Shown one piece after another: positions 1-8,679 of a stretch of DNA of 64,000 nt. The DNA lies in NCBI RefSeq assembly GCF_033546935.1, contig NZ_CP137854.1, positions 3,720,001 through 3,784,000 on the forward strand. Reading direction: 5' to 3'. Numbering within the stretch: the stretch's first letter is position 1; each line of letters begins with the position of its first letter. The position numbers were made by a program, and so were the translations under genes. The notes under the pieces are model-generated. The model did not search any database and was not told the DNA's origin. It worked only from the letters and a program-made list of their open reading frames with translations. The DNA comes from Xylophilus sp. GOD-11R. Its GTDB lineage: Bacteria; Pseudomonadota; Gammaproteobacteria; Burkholderiales; Burkholderiaceae_C.

Positions 1-516
1 CAGCGTGAGCTTGAGGGTTTCCATGCCGCCGTCGACTTCACGGGCGACCGTGACGCTGTCGGCCGTGAGTTCGACCTTGCTGGCAAACGTGGCCTGCGGC
101 AGGTCGCACAGGGCGGCGAGCATCTGGCCGGTCTGGTTGCTGTCGTCGTCGATGGCCTGCTTGCCCAGGATGACGAGCGAGGGCTGTTCCTTGTCGACCA
201 GCGCTTTCAGGATCTTGGCGACGGCCAACGGCTGCAGTTCGACGTCGGTCTGCACCAGGATGGCGCGGTCGGCGCCGATGGCCAGCGCGGTGCGCAGGGT
301 TTCCTGGCACTGGGCGACGCCGCAGGAGACGGCGACGATCTCGGTGACCAGTCCCTTCTCCTTGAGGCGCACGGCCTCTTCGACGGCGATCTCGTCGAAG
401 GGGTTCATGCTCATCTTCACGTTGGCGATGTCTACGCCGCTGCCGTCCGACTTGACGCGGACCTTCACGTTGTAGTCGACGACCCGTTTGACGGGGACCA
501 GAATCTTGACGCCCAT
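1..516 (-). CDS. etfB: Electron transfer flavoprotein beta subunit (partial, C-terminus outside window)
   Basis: N-terminal 172 codons of the ETF beta subunit, which with EtfA carries electrons from acyl-CoA dehydrogenases to ETF-quinone oxidoreductase. The protein opens [20 protein letters not shown] and has the [17 protein letters not shown] segment and the nucleotide-binding stretch around [17 protein letters not shown], all typical of EtfB. The gene runs off the left edge, so the usual length of about 249 residues cannot be checked. The start at 516 follows the TGA of the upstream hydroxyacyl-CoA dehydrogenase gene by one base, so it is the downstream end of the beta-oxidation operon. It probably serves the acyl-CoA dehydrogenase at 2078-3244. 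Confidence 0.95.
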   Translation of the reverse strand, partial: MGVKILVPVKRVVDYNVKVRVKSDGSGVDIANVKMSMNPFDEIAVEEAVRLKEKGLVTEIVAVSCGVAQCQETLRTALAIGADRAILVQTDVELQPLAVAKILKALVDKEQPSLVILGKQAIDDDSNQTGQMLAALCDLPQATFASKVELTADSVTVAREVDGGMETLKLTL

Positions 517-517
517 G

Positions 518-1174
518 TCAGATGCCTTTCGCCTGGCGTGCCTTTGCCACCTGGGCGCGCCGTGCCGGCGCATAGGGTTCCTGGCCGAGGGCACCGTAGA
601 GCGCCAGAGTCACGTCGTGGTGTTCTGCCAAGCCGGTGCGCTCCAGCAGCGAGATCGGGCCTTCGGGATAGCCCAGCCCCAGGCACAGGGTCTTGTCGAG
701 GTCTTCGGCGCTGGCCAGTTTTTCGTCGAGACGGCGCAGCGCGGCATTGAGATAAGGGCGGATCAGCCGGTCGATGATGCGGCCGGGAAAGTCGCCGCAG
801 ACCGCCACCTTGAGGCCGGCGGCCTCGAAGGCGGCGCGTGCAGCGGCGATGGCTGCTTCGCTGGTCGCGGGCTGGCGCACCAATTCCACCAGCAAAGAGG
901 GATCGGCGCGGCCTAGCCGGAAACGAGCGAAGCCGACCACGTTGGAACCTTCCTCGCCACGCGATTCGCCGGTGTGTACGCCCAGACATTCCTGTCCGAG
1001 TTCGATCGCCACGAAGGCGCTCGAGGCGAGGTCACCGGCTGCGGTGAAGGCGGCACCGGCGCCGTCGCCGGTGAACACATGGCCGACGCCGTCGGTCGTG
1101 GCCTGCTCGACGAAAGGATGCGCGGCAGGAAAGGAACGGCTGTCGCCCGAGGCGGTGATGCGGTAGGTTGTCAT
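518..1174 (-). CDS. 3-hydroxyacyl-CoA dehydrogenase, stand-alone C-terminal-domain protein
   Basis: A 218-residue protein that resembles the second (C-terminal) half of long PaaH-type 3-hydroxyacyl-CoA dehydrogenases. It has the 3HCDH C-terminal helical-domain pattern ([20 protein letters not shown], then [19 protein letters not shown]). The N-terminal part is not a complete Rossmann NAD-binding domain: no GxGxxG is visible. It sits 4 bp downstream of the full-size 3-hydroxybutyryl-CoA dehydrogenase gene, so the two together reproduce the architecture fused in the protein at 24108-25625. The start at 1174 (MTTYRI) was preferred over 1189 because it lies just past the preceding stop. Independent activity is uncertain. 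Confidence 0.8.
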   Translation of the reverse strand: MTTYRITASGDSRSFPAAHPFVEQATTDGVGHVFTGDGAGAAFTAAGDLASSAFVAIELGQECLGVHTGESRGEEGSNVVGFARFRLGRADPSLLVELVRQPATSEAAIAAARAAFEAAGLKVAVCGDFPGRIIDRLIRPYLNAALRRLDEKLASAEDLDKTLCLGLGYPEGPISLLERTGLAEHHDVTLALYGALGQEPYAPARRAQVAKARQAKGI

Positions 1175-1178
1175 GGGC

Positions 1179-2054
1179 TCAGGCTCCAAACATCTTGCTG
1201 TCTTGGTAGCGGTGGAATCCGCGGCCGGTCTTCTTGCCCAGCCAGCCGGCGGCGATCATCTTCTTGACCAGCGGCGGACAGGCCGCGCGCGGCTCATTGG
1301 TCACGCCGTGCATCGCCTCGCACAACAGCTTCTGGGTGTCCATGCCGACAAGGTCGAGCAACTCCAGCGGGCCCATGGCGTAGCCCATGCCGGCCTTGAT
1401 CGCCAGATCGATGTCGGCGGCCTCGGCCACGCCCTGCTCCACCAGACGGATCGCGTCGTTGTTGAACGGAATCAGGAAATAGTTGAGGACGAAGCCCGGC
1501 GTGTCCTGCGTGCGCACCGGCTTCTGGCCCAGCGCCTCGCACACGGCCCAGGCCCGCTGGAAGGTGTCGTCGCTGGTGCTCAGGCCGGGCGACATCTCGA
1601 CGAGTTTCATCAGCTGCGCGGGCAGGCAGAAATGCATGCCAACGAAACGGTCGGGACGCCCGCAGCCGCCGGCGATCTCGGTGATGCTGATGGTGGAGGT
1701 GTTGCTGGCGAAGATGGTGGTCTCCGGACAGATCGCATTGAGCTTGCCGAAAAGGTCGTGCTTGACCGGCAGGCTCTCGTAGACCGCCTCGATCACCAGG
1801 TCGCAGTCGGCGAAGTCCGCCAGATCGGTGGTGCCGCTCCAGGCGCCCATGATTTCGGGCAGTTTCTCGGCGGCGAGCTTGCCGCGCTCCACGCTCTTGC
1901 GCAGAAAGCCTTCGGTCTGGCCGCGTGCCCGGTCGATGGACTGCTGGCTCACGTCGAACACGCGCGTGCGAAAGCCGGCTCGCGCGCAGACGATGGCGAT
2001 GCCGGCACCCATGGTTCCGGCGCCGGCGATGCCGATGGTCTTGATCTCGCTCAT
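1179..2054 (-). CDS. 3-hydroxybutyryl-CoA / 3-hydroxyacyl-CoA dehydrogenase
   Basis: A 291-residue NAD-dependent dehydrogenase oxidising L-3-hydroxyacyl-CoA to 3-oxoacyl-CoA. Visible are the N-terminal Rossmann motif IGIAGAGTMGAGIA, the ASNTSTISITEIA segment, the catalytic His in VGMHFCLPAQLMKLVE (usually HFFNP; here FCLP), and the C-terminal helical domain with DTPGFVLN and GMGYAMGPLELLDLVG. Length matches the Hbd/PaaH short form. The start at 2054 (MSEIKTIGIAG) follows an AGGAGACAGGA ribosome-binding site. It lies between the acyl-CoA dehydrogenase and a stand-alone C-terminal-domain homologue. The HFFNP-to-HFCLP change may alter acyl specificity; that is inference. Confidence 0.9.
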   Translation of the reverse strand: MSEIKTIGIAGAGTMGAGIAIVCARAGFRTRVFDVSQQSIDRARGQTEGFLRKSVERGKLAAEKLPEIMGAWSGTTDLADFADCDLVIEAVYESLPVKHDLFGKLNAICPETTIFASNTSTISITEIAGGCGRPDRFVGMHFCLPAQLMKLVEMSPGLSTSDDTFQRAWAVCEALGQKPVRTQDTPGFVLNYFLIPFNNDAIRLVEQGVAEAADIDLAIKAGMGYAMGPLELLDLVGMDTQKLLCEAMHGVTNEPRAACPPLVKKMIAAGWLGKKTGRGFHRYQDSKMFGA

Positions 2055-2077
2055 TCCTGTCTCCTTGGATTCGTTGC

Positions 2078-3244
2078 TCAGCGCTGCAGAAAGCTGCGCC
2101 CCACCAGTTGGCGGTGGACCTGGTTGGTACCTTCCCAAATCTGGGTGATCTTGGCGTCGCGCATCAGGCGCTCCACCCGGTAGTCCTTGCAGTAGCCATA
2201 GCCGCCGAACAGCTGGACTGCGTCGGTGCTGACCTTCATGGCCAGGTCGGTGGCGCGCAGCTTGAGCAGCGACGCCTCAATGCCGAAATCGGTGGCGCCG
2301 GCGTCGACCCAGCCGGCCACCTGCCAGAGCCAGCCCTCGACCAACGCGAGCTCGGAGGCCAGGTCGGCCACCATGAACTGGATGCCCTGGAATTCGAGGA
2401 TGCGCTTGCCCGACTGCCGGCGTTCGTTGATGTAGGCCACGCTGTCCTCGAACGCGGCACGCGCGATGCCCAAGGCATGCGCGGCCACGCTGGGACGCGA
2501 TTTGTTGAGCGAGGCGAAGAGGATCTTCAGGCCGTCGCCCGGATTGCCCAGCAGGTTGGCGCGCGGCACGCGGCAATTGTCGAAGGCCAGGGTGGCAGTG
2601 CTCGACGCGCGGGTGCCCATCTTGTCCTCGAGCCTCACTACCGACAGGCCCGGCGTGCCCTTTTCCAGCACCAGCACCGAGATACTCTCCTTGGCTCCGG
2701 CAATGCCCTCCCATTTGCCGAAGAGCAGGTAGAGATCGGCCACGTCACCGTTGGTGATGAAGGTCTTGCCGCCGTTGACGACGATCTCGTCGCCCTCTTC
2801 GCGGAAGGTGGTGCGCATGCCGGTGGCATCGGAGCCGGCGCCCGGCTCGGTGATGGCCAGCGCGCCCAGGCCGCCCTCGGCGATCCGGGGGAGCAGGCGC
2901 TGCTTCTGCTCTTCCGAGCCCCAGTCGATCAGCGGCTTCATGCCGTGGTAATTGGTGGCCCAGATGATGCCGGTGGAAGCGCAGGCCTTGGAGATCTCGC
3001 GGCAGCAGGCCAGGTAGGCGGTATAGGACATCTGCGCACCGCCATAGGCCTCGGGGATGAACATCGCGTTGAGCCCCAGTTCGTTGATCGACTCGACGTG
3101 CTCCCAGGGGAACTCGCCAGTGCGGTCGAAGTGCTCGGCGCGCGGCGCGATGCGCTCGGTCGCCAATTGCTGCACGCTGTCGAACAGCATGCGTTCGTCG
3201 TCGTCGAGCGCAATGCGGGAATCGAGTCTTTGAAGGATGGTCAT
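2078..3244 (-). CDS. Acyl-CoA dehydrogenase
   Basis: A 388-residue FAD-dependent acyl-CoA dehydrogenase catalysing the first alpha-beta oxidation of an acyl-CoA and passing electrons to ETF. It has the signature ALAITEPGAGSDATGMRTT in the beta-domain, the FGGYGYCKDYRVERLMRDAK C-terminal signature, and the catalytic-base region IWEGTNQVH (Glu). Start 3244 (MTILQRL) is chosen as the first Met that begins the family's N-terminal helix. It is the fifth-last gene of the operon starting at 8533, with ETF encoded in the same operon. Substrate cannot be read from sequence. Confidence 0.92.
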   Translation of the reverse strand: MTILQRLDSRIALDDDERMLFDSVQQLATERIAPRAEHFDRTGEFPWEHVESINELGLNAMFIPEAYGGAQMSYTAYLACCREISKACASTGIIWATNYHGMKPLIDWGSEEQKQRLLPRIAEGGLGALAITEPGAGSDATGMRTTFREEGDEIVVNGGKTFITNGDVADLYLLFGKWEGIAGAKESISVLVLEKGTPGLSVVRLEDKMGTRASSTATLAFDNCRVPRANLLGNPGDGLKILFASLNKSRPSVAAHALGIARAAFEDSVAYINERRQSGKRILEFQGIQFMVADLASELALVEGWLWQVAGWVDAGATDFGIEASLLKLRATDLAMKVSTDAVQLFGGYGYCKDYRVERLMRDAKITQIWEGTNQVHRQLVGRSFLQR

Positions 3245-3257
3245 GTCTTGGTTTTCC

Positions 3258-4016
3258 TCAGTGCGCGATGCCCTGGCCACCGTCCACGTAGATGGTCTCG
3301 CCGGTCAGGAAGCCGCCAGCCGGCGTGAACATGGCGGCGACAAGCTCGCCCACGTCGCCGGCAGTGCCGGGCTCGCGGCCCGGGATGCGTTTGTCGAGAT
3401 AGGCGCGCAGCGGCCCGCCGGGCGCCATGGCTTCGCCGTTGAGGTCGGTGACGATGTAGCCGGGCGCGATGTTCATTACCCGGATTCGCTTTCCGGCCCA
3501 CTCCACCGCCAGGCAGCGGGTGATGGCGCCCACGGCCGCCTTGCTGGCGCAATAGGCCAGGTTGCGCTTGACGCCGAGTTTTTCGAAGAAGGAGCCGATG
3601 TTGACGATGACCCCGCCGCCGCCGGCCACCAGGTGCGGATAGGCCGCCTGGCACGCTGTGACCACCGAGGTGGCGTTGGTGTCCATGACCTGGTGCCATT
3701 CGTCCAGGGCCAGTGCGGCCGACGCGGCGTCGATGTGCACGCCGGCGTTGTTCACCAGGCCCGCGATGCGCCAGCCTTCGGCGGTCAACTGACCGAAGGC
3801 GGCGGCAAGCGAGCCGGCCACGGTGACATCGGCCTTCAAGCCGATCCAGCGCGCGACGACGTCGGCCGGTGCGTTGCTGCAGGCCGGCATGCCGCCGGAG
3901 CGCGACAGGCAGGCCACGTGGCGGCCCTGGCGGGCCAGCGCTACGGCGATGGCCGCGCCGATGCCCCGGCTGGCGCCAGTCACGACGATGCATTCCCTCT
4001 GGCTGTTCTCACTCAT
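3258..4016 (-). CDS. SDR-family oxidoreductase (3-oxoacyl-ACP reductase-like)
   Basis: A 252-residue short-chain dehydrogenase. It shows the TGASRGIGAAIAVALARQG cofactor motif, the NNAG segment (LVNNAGVHID), the catalytic YCASK with upstream Ser (NIGSFFEKLG), and the C-terminal TGETIYVDGGQG. The ATG at 4016 overlaps the end of the upstream enoyl-CoA hydratase gene by 8 bp, which indicates translational coupling. In this operon it probably acts on a hydroxyacyl- or oxoacyl-CoA intermediate; the exact substrate is unknown. Confidence 0.9.
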   Translation of the reverse strand: MSENSQRECIVVTGASRGIGAAIAVALARQGRHVACLSRSGGMPACSNAPADVVARWIGLKADVTVAGSLAAAFGQLTAEGWRIAGLVNNAGVHIDAASAALALDEWHQVMDTNATSVVTACQAAYPHLVAGGGGVIVNIGSFFEKLGVKRNLAYCASKAAVGAITRCLAVEWAGKRIRVMNIAPGYIVTDLNGEAMAPGGPLRAYLDKRIPGREPGTAGDVGELVAAMFTPAGGFLTGETIYVDGGQGIAH

Positions 4017-4773
4017 CGCGGAAAACCGCCTTTCTTTTTTCGACAAACGCCTGCATGCCCTCCTCGGCATCGCGGGTGCGGTAAGCCAGCGTGGAAAGAT
4101 CGGCTTCCATGTGCAGGCCCTCGGCCAAACCCATGTCGGCCGACCGCAGCACCGCCTCGCGGGCAAACTGCAGGGCGCGCAGTCCGTGGCCGGAGAACTC
4201 GCGGGCGTAGGCTTTGGCATGCTCGAGGCCCGGCGATGGCACGATGCGGTTGACCAGCCCGATGGCCAGCGCCTCTTCGGCTGCCACGGTCCGACCGGTC
4301 ATCACCAGCTCGAGCGCGCGGCCCATGCCCACCAGGCGCGGCAGACGTTGCGTGCCGCCGTAGCCGGGGATCAAGCCGAGCTTGACTTCGGGCAGGCCGA
4401 ACTTGGCGGTCGGCACCGCCAGCCGCAGCGTGCAGGCCAGCGCTAGTTCGCAGCCGCCGCCGAAGGCATAGCCATTGACCAGCGCGATGGAGGGAATCGA
4501 AATGCGATCGAGCAGCGCGAACACCGACTGGCCGCGCACCGCTCCCTCGCGCTGGGCGGCGAGCGCGCGGTTCTGCAGTTCCTTGATGTCGGCACCGGCG
4601 CAAAAGGCTTTCTCGCCCTGGCCGGTGATGATCAGCGCACGCGCCCGGGAACGTGCGGCCTTCATGATGTTCTCGCCGATCAGGTCGATCAGCTCGAAGC
4701 TCAGGGCGTTGAGGGCTTCCGGGCGCTGCAGCGTCAGCACCGCGAATTCCTCGTCATGTGTCAGTTCGATCAT
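4009..4773 (-). CDS. Enoyl-CoA hydratase/isomerase family protein
   Basis: A 254-residue crotonase-fold protein that probably hydrates an enoyl-CoA. Both oxyanion-hole segments are present (KAFCAGADIKEL and NGYAFGGGCELALAC), as is the catalytic-Glu region FGLPEVKLGLIPGYGGTQRL, which is canonical for true enoyl-CoA hydratases. The ATG overlaps the TGA of the preceding acyl-CoA synthetase gene as ATGA, and its end overlaps the next SDR gene by 8 bp. It is therefore embedded in a tightly coupled operon. Confidence 0.92.
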   Translation of the reverse strand: MIELTHDEEFAVLTLQRPEALNALSFELIDLIGENIMKAARSRARALIITGQGEKAFCAGADIKELQNRALAAQREGAVRGQSVFALLDRISIPSIALVNGYAFGGGCELALACTLRLAVPTAKFGLPEVKLGLIPGYGGTQRLPRLVGMGRALELVMTGRTVAAEEALAIGLVNRIVPSPGLEHAKAYAREFSGHGLRALQFAREAVLRSADMGLAEGLHMEADLSTLAYRTRDAEEGMQAFVEKRKAVFRDE

Positions 4774-6464
4774 TTGTCGGTGGCGGGTACGGGGGTGGGA
4801 GCGCGGTATCGCACGGGCTGCGGATGCAAGCGGCCGTCACGCACCCATTGGGTGAGTTCGCGCTTGAGGATCTTTCCGCTGGCTGTCAGCGGAAATTCGG
4901 TGACCACGGCGTAGAACTCAGGCATGTCGAACTTCGACAAACCTTCGCGCGCCAGGTGCTCCAGCAGCTCGGCAGCCTCGGGGCCGTCCTCGTGCGCGGT
5001 GATGGCCAGGCAGACTTTTTCGCCCAGGCGTTCGTCGGGCACGCCGAAGGCCGCGGCTTTTTTCACAGCTGGATGGCGGTGGGCGTATTCCTCGATGTGC
5101 GCCGGGTGGATGTTGTGGCCGCCGCGGATGATCAGGTCCTTCTTGCGGCCGACGATCTGCAGGTTGCCGGCCTCGTCGAAGCGGCCCAGGTCGCCGCTCA
5201 GGAACCAGCCAGAGCGGTTGAAGGAGGCCTCCGTCGCCGCCTGGTTGCTGAAGTAGCCGAGCATCAGCACACCGCCCTTGCCGCCGATCTCGCCGACCTG
5301 TCCGGCCGGCACTCCCACGTCGGGGTTGTCCGGGTTCCACAGTCGCACCTCGTAGGCCGAGCAGGCCTTGCCGCAGGTGCTGGTGATGACCTCCACCGGG
5401 TCGGCGGGCTTGGTGTACTGGTGCGAGCCGTTCTCGGTCATGCCGTAGACGTTCTGCGGCTTGGCGCCGAGCGACAGCAGGCGCCGCGCGGTCTCGGTGG
5501 GAATCGGCGCGCCGGCCATGTAGAACACCTTGACCGAACCCAGCTTCTTCAGGGCCCGCGCATCCACCTCCTGCAGCAAGTCCATGGCGTGCGTGGGCAC
5601 GCCCATCACGTAGGTGGCGCCGGTCATCTCCAGCCAATCGATCGCCTTCACGCCGGCGCCGGGATCGTGCATGACCAGCTCGCAGCCTGCCACCAGCACC
5701 TGCTCCAGCGCCACGGTGCCGATGTGATGGCTCATGGGGCTGAGCGTGAGCAGCACCGTGCTGTGGTTCTGGCCCCAGTCGGCGACCATCGAGCGGCCGT
5801 TGGCCAGCAGCGTGTTGTCGCTGTGCATCACGCCCTTGGGCGTGCCGGTGGTTCCGCTCGTGAAGGCCAGGTAGACGATCTTGTCCGGATGCGTGCTGGC
5901 AGGCGGCAGCGGCAGGCGCAGCGGCTGCGTCGCCTCCGGCATGGCGCGCGTGCTGGGTGGCAATTGGGCATCGGACTTCGCGAGCGGTGGCAGGGCATAG
6001 ACCCGGCGCATGTGCGGGAGGTCGAGCGCGCGCTCGAAGACGTCGGCCGTGGCTGCGTCGGCGCCCCAGCCGGGCTGGGCCAAGAACGCGGCGCAGTCGA
6101 TGCGCTTGAGCAGTGCCTCGATCTCGGCCACCGTGTAGTTCTGGTGCAGCGAGGGGTTGCAGACGTAGCCGTTGCGCGAGCAGGCCAGCATCACCACTAC
6201 CGCCTCAACCCGGTTGGGCAGCCAGACCGAGACCCGGTCGCCGCGCCGCAGCCCGGCCTCGTGCAAGTCGGCGGCCAAAGCGTCGGTCCAGGCCACCAGC
6301 GCACTCCAGCTCAGGCGGCGGGCGCTGTCGCGCACCGCGAAAGCGGCGCCCCGCTCGTTGGAATGGCCGCGCGCCAGGGAATACAGCGTGTCGGTCTGCC
6401 AGACACCGGAGACGTAGTTCTCGCGGGCAACGGCGGGATCGTGGAGGGTCAGGAGGTGCGACAT
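4770..6464 (-). CDS. Acyl-CoA synthetase (AMP-forming, class I adenylate-forming enzyme)
   Basis: A 564-residue AMP-binding ligase activating a carboxylic acid to its CoA thioester. Motifs in order: the P-loop-like YLAFTSGTTGTPKGVMHSD, the YGMTENGSHQY A5 region, SGDLGRFDEAGNLQIVGRKK with the hinge, RGGHNIHPAHIEE, and the C-terminal catalytic Lys in TASGKILKREL. Start 6464 (MSHLLTLHDPAVA) fits the family. It lies 20 bp after the BadI-like gene and its stop overlaps the next ATG (ATGA). With the upstream CoA-transferase, the operon has two routes for CoA activation. The substrate is unidentified; family members take fatty, aromatic or alicyclic acids. Confidence 0.92.
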   Translation of the reverse strand: MSHLLTLHDPAVARENYVSGVWQTDTLYSLARGHSNERGAAFAVRDSARRLSWSALVAWTDALAADLHEAGLRRGDRVSVWLPNRVEAVVVMLACSRNGYVCNPSLHQNYTVAEIEALLKRIDCAAFLAQPGWGADAATADVFERALDLPHMRRVYALPPLAKSDAQLPPSTRAMPEATQPLRLPLPPASTHPDKIVYLAFTSGTTGTPKGVMHSDNTLLANGRSMVADWGQNHSTVLLTLSPMSHHIGTVALEQVLVAGCELVMHDPGAGVKAIDWLEMTGATYVMGVPTHAMDLLQEVDARALKKLGSVKVFYMAGAPIPTETARRLLSLGAKPQNVYGMTENGSHQYTKPADPVEVITSTCGKACSAYEVRLWNPDNPDVGVPAGQVGEIGGKGGVLMLGYFSNQAATEASFNRSGWFLSGDLGRFDEAGNLQIVGRKKDLIIRGGHNIHPAHIEEYAHRHPAVKKAAAFGVPDERLGEKVCLAITAHEDGPEAAELLEHLAREGLSKFDMPEFYAVVTEFPLTASGKILKRELTQWVRDGRLHPQPVRYRAPTPVPATDK

Positions 6465-6484
6465 ATCGTGCGCTTCCGTTTGTG

Positions 6485-7264
6485 TCAGTGTCCGAATTGC
6501 GAGGCGTCGGGGGCACGGCGCTCGGCGAAGGACCTGGCCAGCTCCTCGTGCTCCTTCGTGTCGAGGTAGCCGCGCAGCAACAGGTCGTGCGCCATGCGCG
6601 ACAGGCCGCCCACGCCACCGTGCCGGGCGTTGAAGGCCCCTTTGATCGACGCCAGCGCGAAAGAGCCACGGTCGGCCACTTCCAGGGCGAACTTGCGGGT
6701 GGCCGCGGCCAGTTCGGCGTCGGGCACCACCTGGTTGATCAGGCCCCATTCCTGCGCCTCGCGGGCGCTGAGCTTGGGGTTGCGGTACCACATCTCCTTC
6801 GCGCGCTTTTTGCCGACCAGGTCTTCCAGGTACCAGGTGCCGTAGCCCGCGTCGAAGCTACCCATCATCGGACCGACCTGACGAAACACCGCGCTTTCCT
6901 TGGCGATGGTCAGGTCGCACACCATCTGCAGCACGTTGCCGCCGCCGACAGCGAAGCCGTTGACGCTGGCGATCACCGGCTTCTGCAGCCGGTCGATGGC
7001 CTCGTACATCTCCAGCGTGGGCAAGACGCCGGCATACAGCAGCGTCTCCTCCATGCCCTCCTTGCGTCCGCCGATGCAGAAGAAGCGGTCACCGGCGCCG
7101 GTGATGACCACCACACGGGTCCGCGTCTCGCGGCGAATCTCGTTGATGCAATCGCGGATCTCGTGGCACATCAACGGCGTGAACATGTTTCCGTCTTCGG
7201 GCCGGTTCAGCGTGATGGTTCCGACGGGGCCGTCTTCGGCGTAGATGATTTCCTTGAATTCCAT
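6485..7264 (-). CDS. Crotonase-family ring hydrolase/synthase-like protein (BadI/MenB subgroup)
   Basis: A 259-residue crotonase-fold protein. It is closer in pattern to 2-ketocyclohexanecarboxyl-CoA hydrolase (BadI) and naphthoate synthase (MenB) than to hydratases. The region GPMMGSFDAGYGTWYLEDLV replaces the canonical PEVxLGxxPGxGGTQ, and it is followed by GKKRAKEMWYRNPKLSAREA with WGLINQVVPD, as in BadI/MenB. Oxyanion-hole parts FFCIGGRKEG and NGFAVGGGNVLQM are present. If it is BadI-like it would hydrolytically open a cyclic beta-keto acyl-CoA, which would make the operon one for alicyclic acids. That is an inference from motifs only; no other men genes are nearby. Confidence 0.8.
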   Translation of the reverse strand: MEFKEIIYAEDGPVGTITLNRPEDGNMFTPLMCHEIRDCINEIRRETRTRVVVITGAGDRFFCIGGRKEGMEETLLYAGVLPTLEMYEAIDRLQKPVIASVNGFAVGGGNVLQMVCDLTIAKESAVFRQVGPMMGSFDAGYGTWYLEDLVGKKRAKEMWYRNPKLSAREAQEWGLINQVVPDAELAAATRKFALEVADRGSFALASIKGAFNARHGGVGGLSRMAHDLLLRGYLDTKEHEELARSFAERRAPDASQFGH

Positions 7265-7279
7265 TTTCTTGTCTCTCTC

Positions 7280-8533
7280 TCAAATGACGCGCTGCGCGCG
7301 GAGTTGCTCGATCTGCGATGGCTCCCGTTCGATCCAGGAAGTCAGGATCTGTTCGGTGTGGGCGCCCAGGCGGGGCGGCGGCATCTGCGTACCCTCGGTA
7401 CGGCCGTCGAAGCGGATGCCCAGGCCCAGCTGCGGAATCTGGCTGCCGGGGCCGTCAGGTCCGTCGGTGCGGTAGAGCAGCCCGGCGGCCTGCAGCGCCT
7501 CGTCCTGCGCAAGTTCGTCGAGCCGGTGGATCGGGCCAGCCGGCACCCGCGCCGCGCCGAGCAGTTGCAGCCAGTGCGCGCGTGGTTTCTCCCGCAGCAC
7601 CGCGGCGATGGCCTGCACGATCTCCGACCGGTTCTCGCGGCGCTGCGCATTGCTGCCATAGGCGGGGTTGGCCGCCACGTCGGGCTGTCCGACCGCTTCC
7701 CAGAAACGCCTCCAGATGGCGTCGTTGCCGAGGCCGAGCGTCATGGGTTCGTCGGCGGTGCCGAATACCTGGTAGATGGCAATCACGCTATCGCGCCCGC
7801 CGGTGCGGCGACTGAGCTCACCCGAGCCCAGGTAGGGCAACACCCGCGGGCTCATGAAACGCGACATGCTCTCCACCATCGCCACGTCGATGTCGCAACC
7901 CTGGCCATCACGCTCGCGCCGAAGCAGCGCCGCCAGCACAGCCATCGCGGCGTCGTGGCCCGCCAGCATGTCGGCCGCAGGCGTGCCTACCTTCTGCGGC
8001 GGCGTCTCGGCTTCACCGGTGAGGTCCATCACGCCGGAGTAACCCTCGGCGATGAGGTCGTAGCATGGCAGGTCGGCACGCGGGCCCTGCAGGCCGAAGC
8101 CGGTGAGCGAGACATGGACCAGGCGCGGATTGATGGCGCGCAGCGTGGTCGAATCCAGCTTCAACTTGCGCTGTGCACGAGCCACCAGATTGAGCAGTAC
8201 CACGTCGGCTTTTCCGACCAGCTCGTGCAGCAACGCCTGGCCCTGCGGCGAGGCGATGTCGAGCGTGACGCTGTGCTTGCCGCGGTTCACGCTGAGGAAC
8301 CAGAGTGACTCGCCGTGCAGGAAGGGAGGGCCCCAGGCGCGCGCATCGTCGCCGCTGCCGGGCTTCTCGATCTTGACCACTGTCGCACCCATGTCGGCAA
8401 GCAGCTGGCCTGCGTAAGGGCCCGCGATCGACGAGGTCAGGTCGAGGACGCGAGTGCCCTGCAGCAGGTCCAGCGAAGGGGCAGAACGATGGGGCAGCTC
8501 GTGGAAGGGAAGGTGGTGTGTGGGCGTGGACAT
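7280..8533 (-). CDS. CaiB/BaiF (family III) CoA-transferase
   Basis: A 417-residue family III CoA-transferase moving CoA between acyl groups. It carries the N-terminal TRVLDLTSSIAGPYAGQLLA, the VVKIEKPGSGDDAR segment, and the presumed catalytic Asp in CYDLIAEGYSGVMDLTG. It is the first gene of the minus-strand operon that continues to etfB. A sigma-54 -24/-12 element (8547-8561) lies so close that its predicted transcription start falls about 2 bases before the ATG at 8533. No Shine-Dalgarno is seen, so translation may be leaderless or start elsewhere. Confidence 0.9.
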   Translation of the reverse strand: MSTPTHHLPFHELPHRSAPSLDLLQGTRVLDLTSSIAGPYAGQLLADMGATVVKIEKPGSGDDARAWGPPFLHGESLWFLSVNRGKHSVTLDIASPQGQALLHELVGKADVVLLNLVARAQRKLKLDSTTLRAINPRLVHVSLTGFGLQGPRADLPCYDLIAEGYSGVMDLTGEAETPPQKVGTPAADMLAGHDAAMAVLAALLRRERDGQGCDIDVAMVESMSRFMSPRVLPYLGSGELSRRTGGRDSVIAIYQVFGTADEPMTLGLGNDAIWRRFWEAVGQPDVAANPAYGSNAQRRENRSEIVQAIAAVLREKPRAHWLQLLGAARVPAGPIHRLDELAQDEALQAAGLLYRTDGPDGPGSQIPQLGLGIRFDGRTEGTQMPPPRLGAHTEQILTSWIEREPSQIEQLRAQRVI

Positions 8534-8546
8534 TGCATGGTGTTCT

Positions 8547-8561
8547 GCAATCCGTGTGCCA
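8547..8561 (-). promoter_or_regulatory. Sigma-54 promoter for the 8533-to-etfB operon
   Basis: The minus strand reads TGGCACACGGATTGC, a perfect -24/-12 element (GG and GC separated by 10 bases). It precedes the CoA-transferase gene and lies 80-90 bp from the inverted motif at 8640-8656. The predicted +1 is near 8535. Confidence 0.85.
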
Positions 8562-8639
8562 CCACGACGTGTCCCCGGCGCGCCCCGCACCACCCCTGTG
8601 TATTCCCGGCGTGAACGGCCGGAAACCTTGCGAAACCGG

Positions 8640-8656
8640 TGTCCTTGCCGAGGACA
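8640..8656. promoter_or_regulatory. Candidate enhancer site for the sigma-54 activator
   Basis: The 17-bp inverted motif TGTCCTTGCCGAGGACA (TGTCC/GGACA half-sites, 7-bp spacer) sits just upstream of the activator gene and about 80 bp upstream of the sigma-54 promoter at 8547-8561. Similar motifs recur near other sigma-54 promoters at 12108 and 14176. Confidence 0.55.
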
Positions 8657-8679
8657 TCGACACCGCCAACCCCAGTATC

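Noticed and set aside
6485..7264. Naphthoate synthase MenB
   Set aside because: The motifs fit MenB/BadI, but no other menaquinone genes are present and the context is beta-oxidation; kept as BadI/MenB-like.
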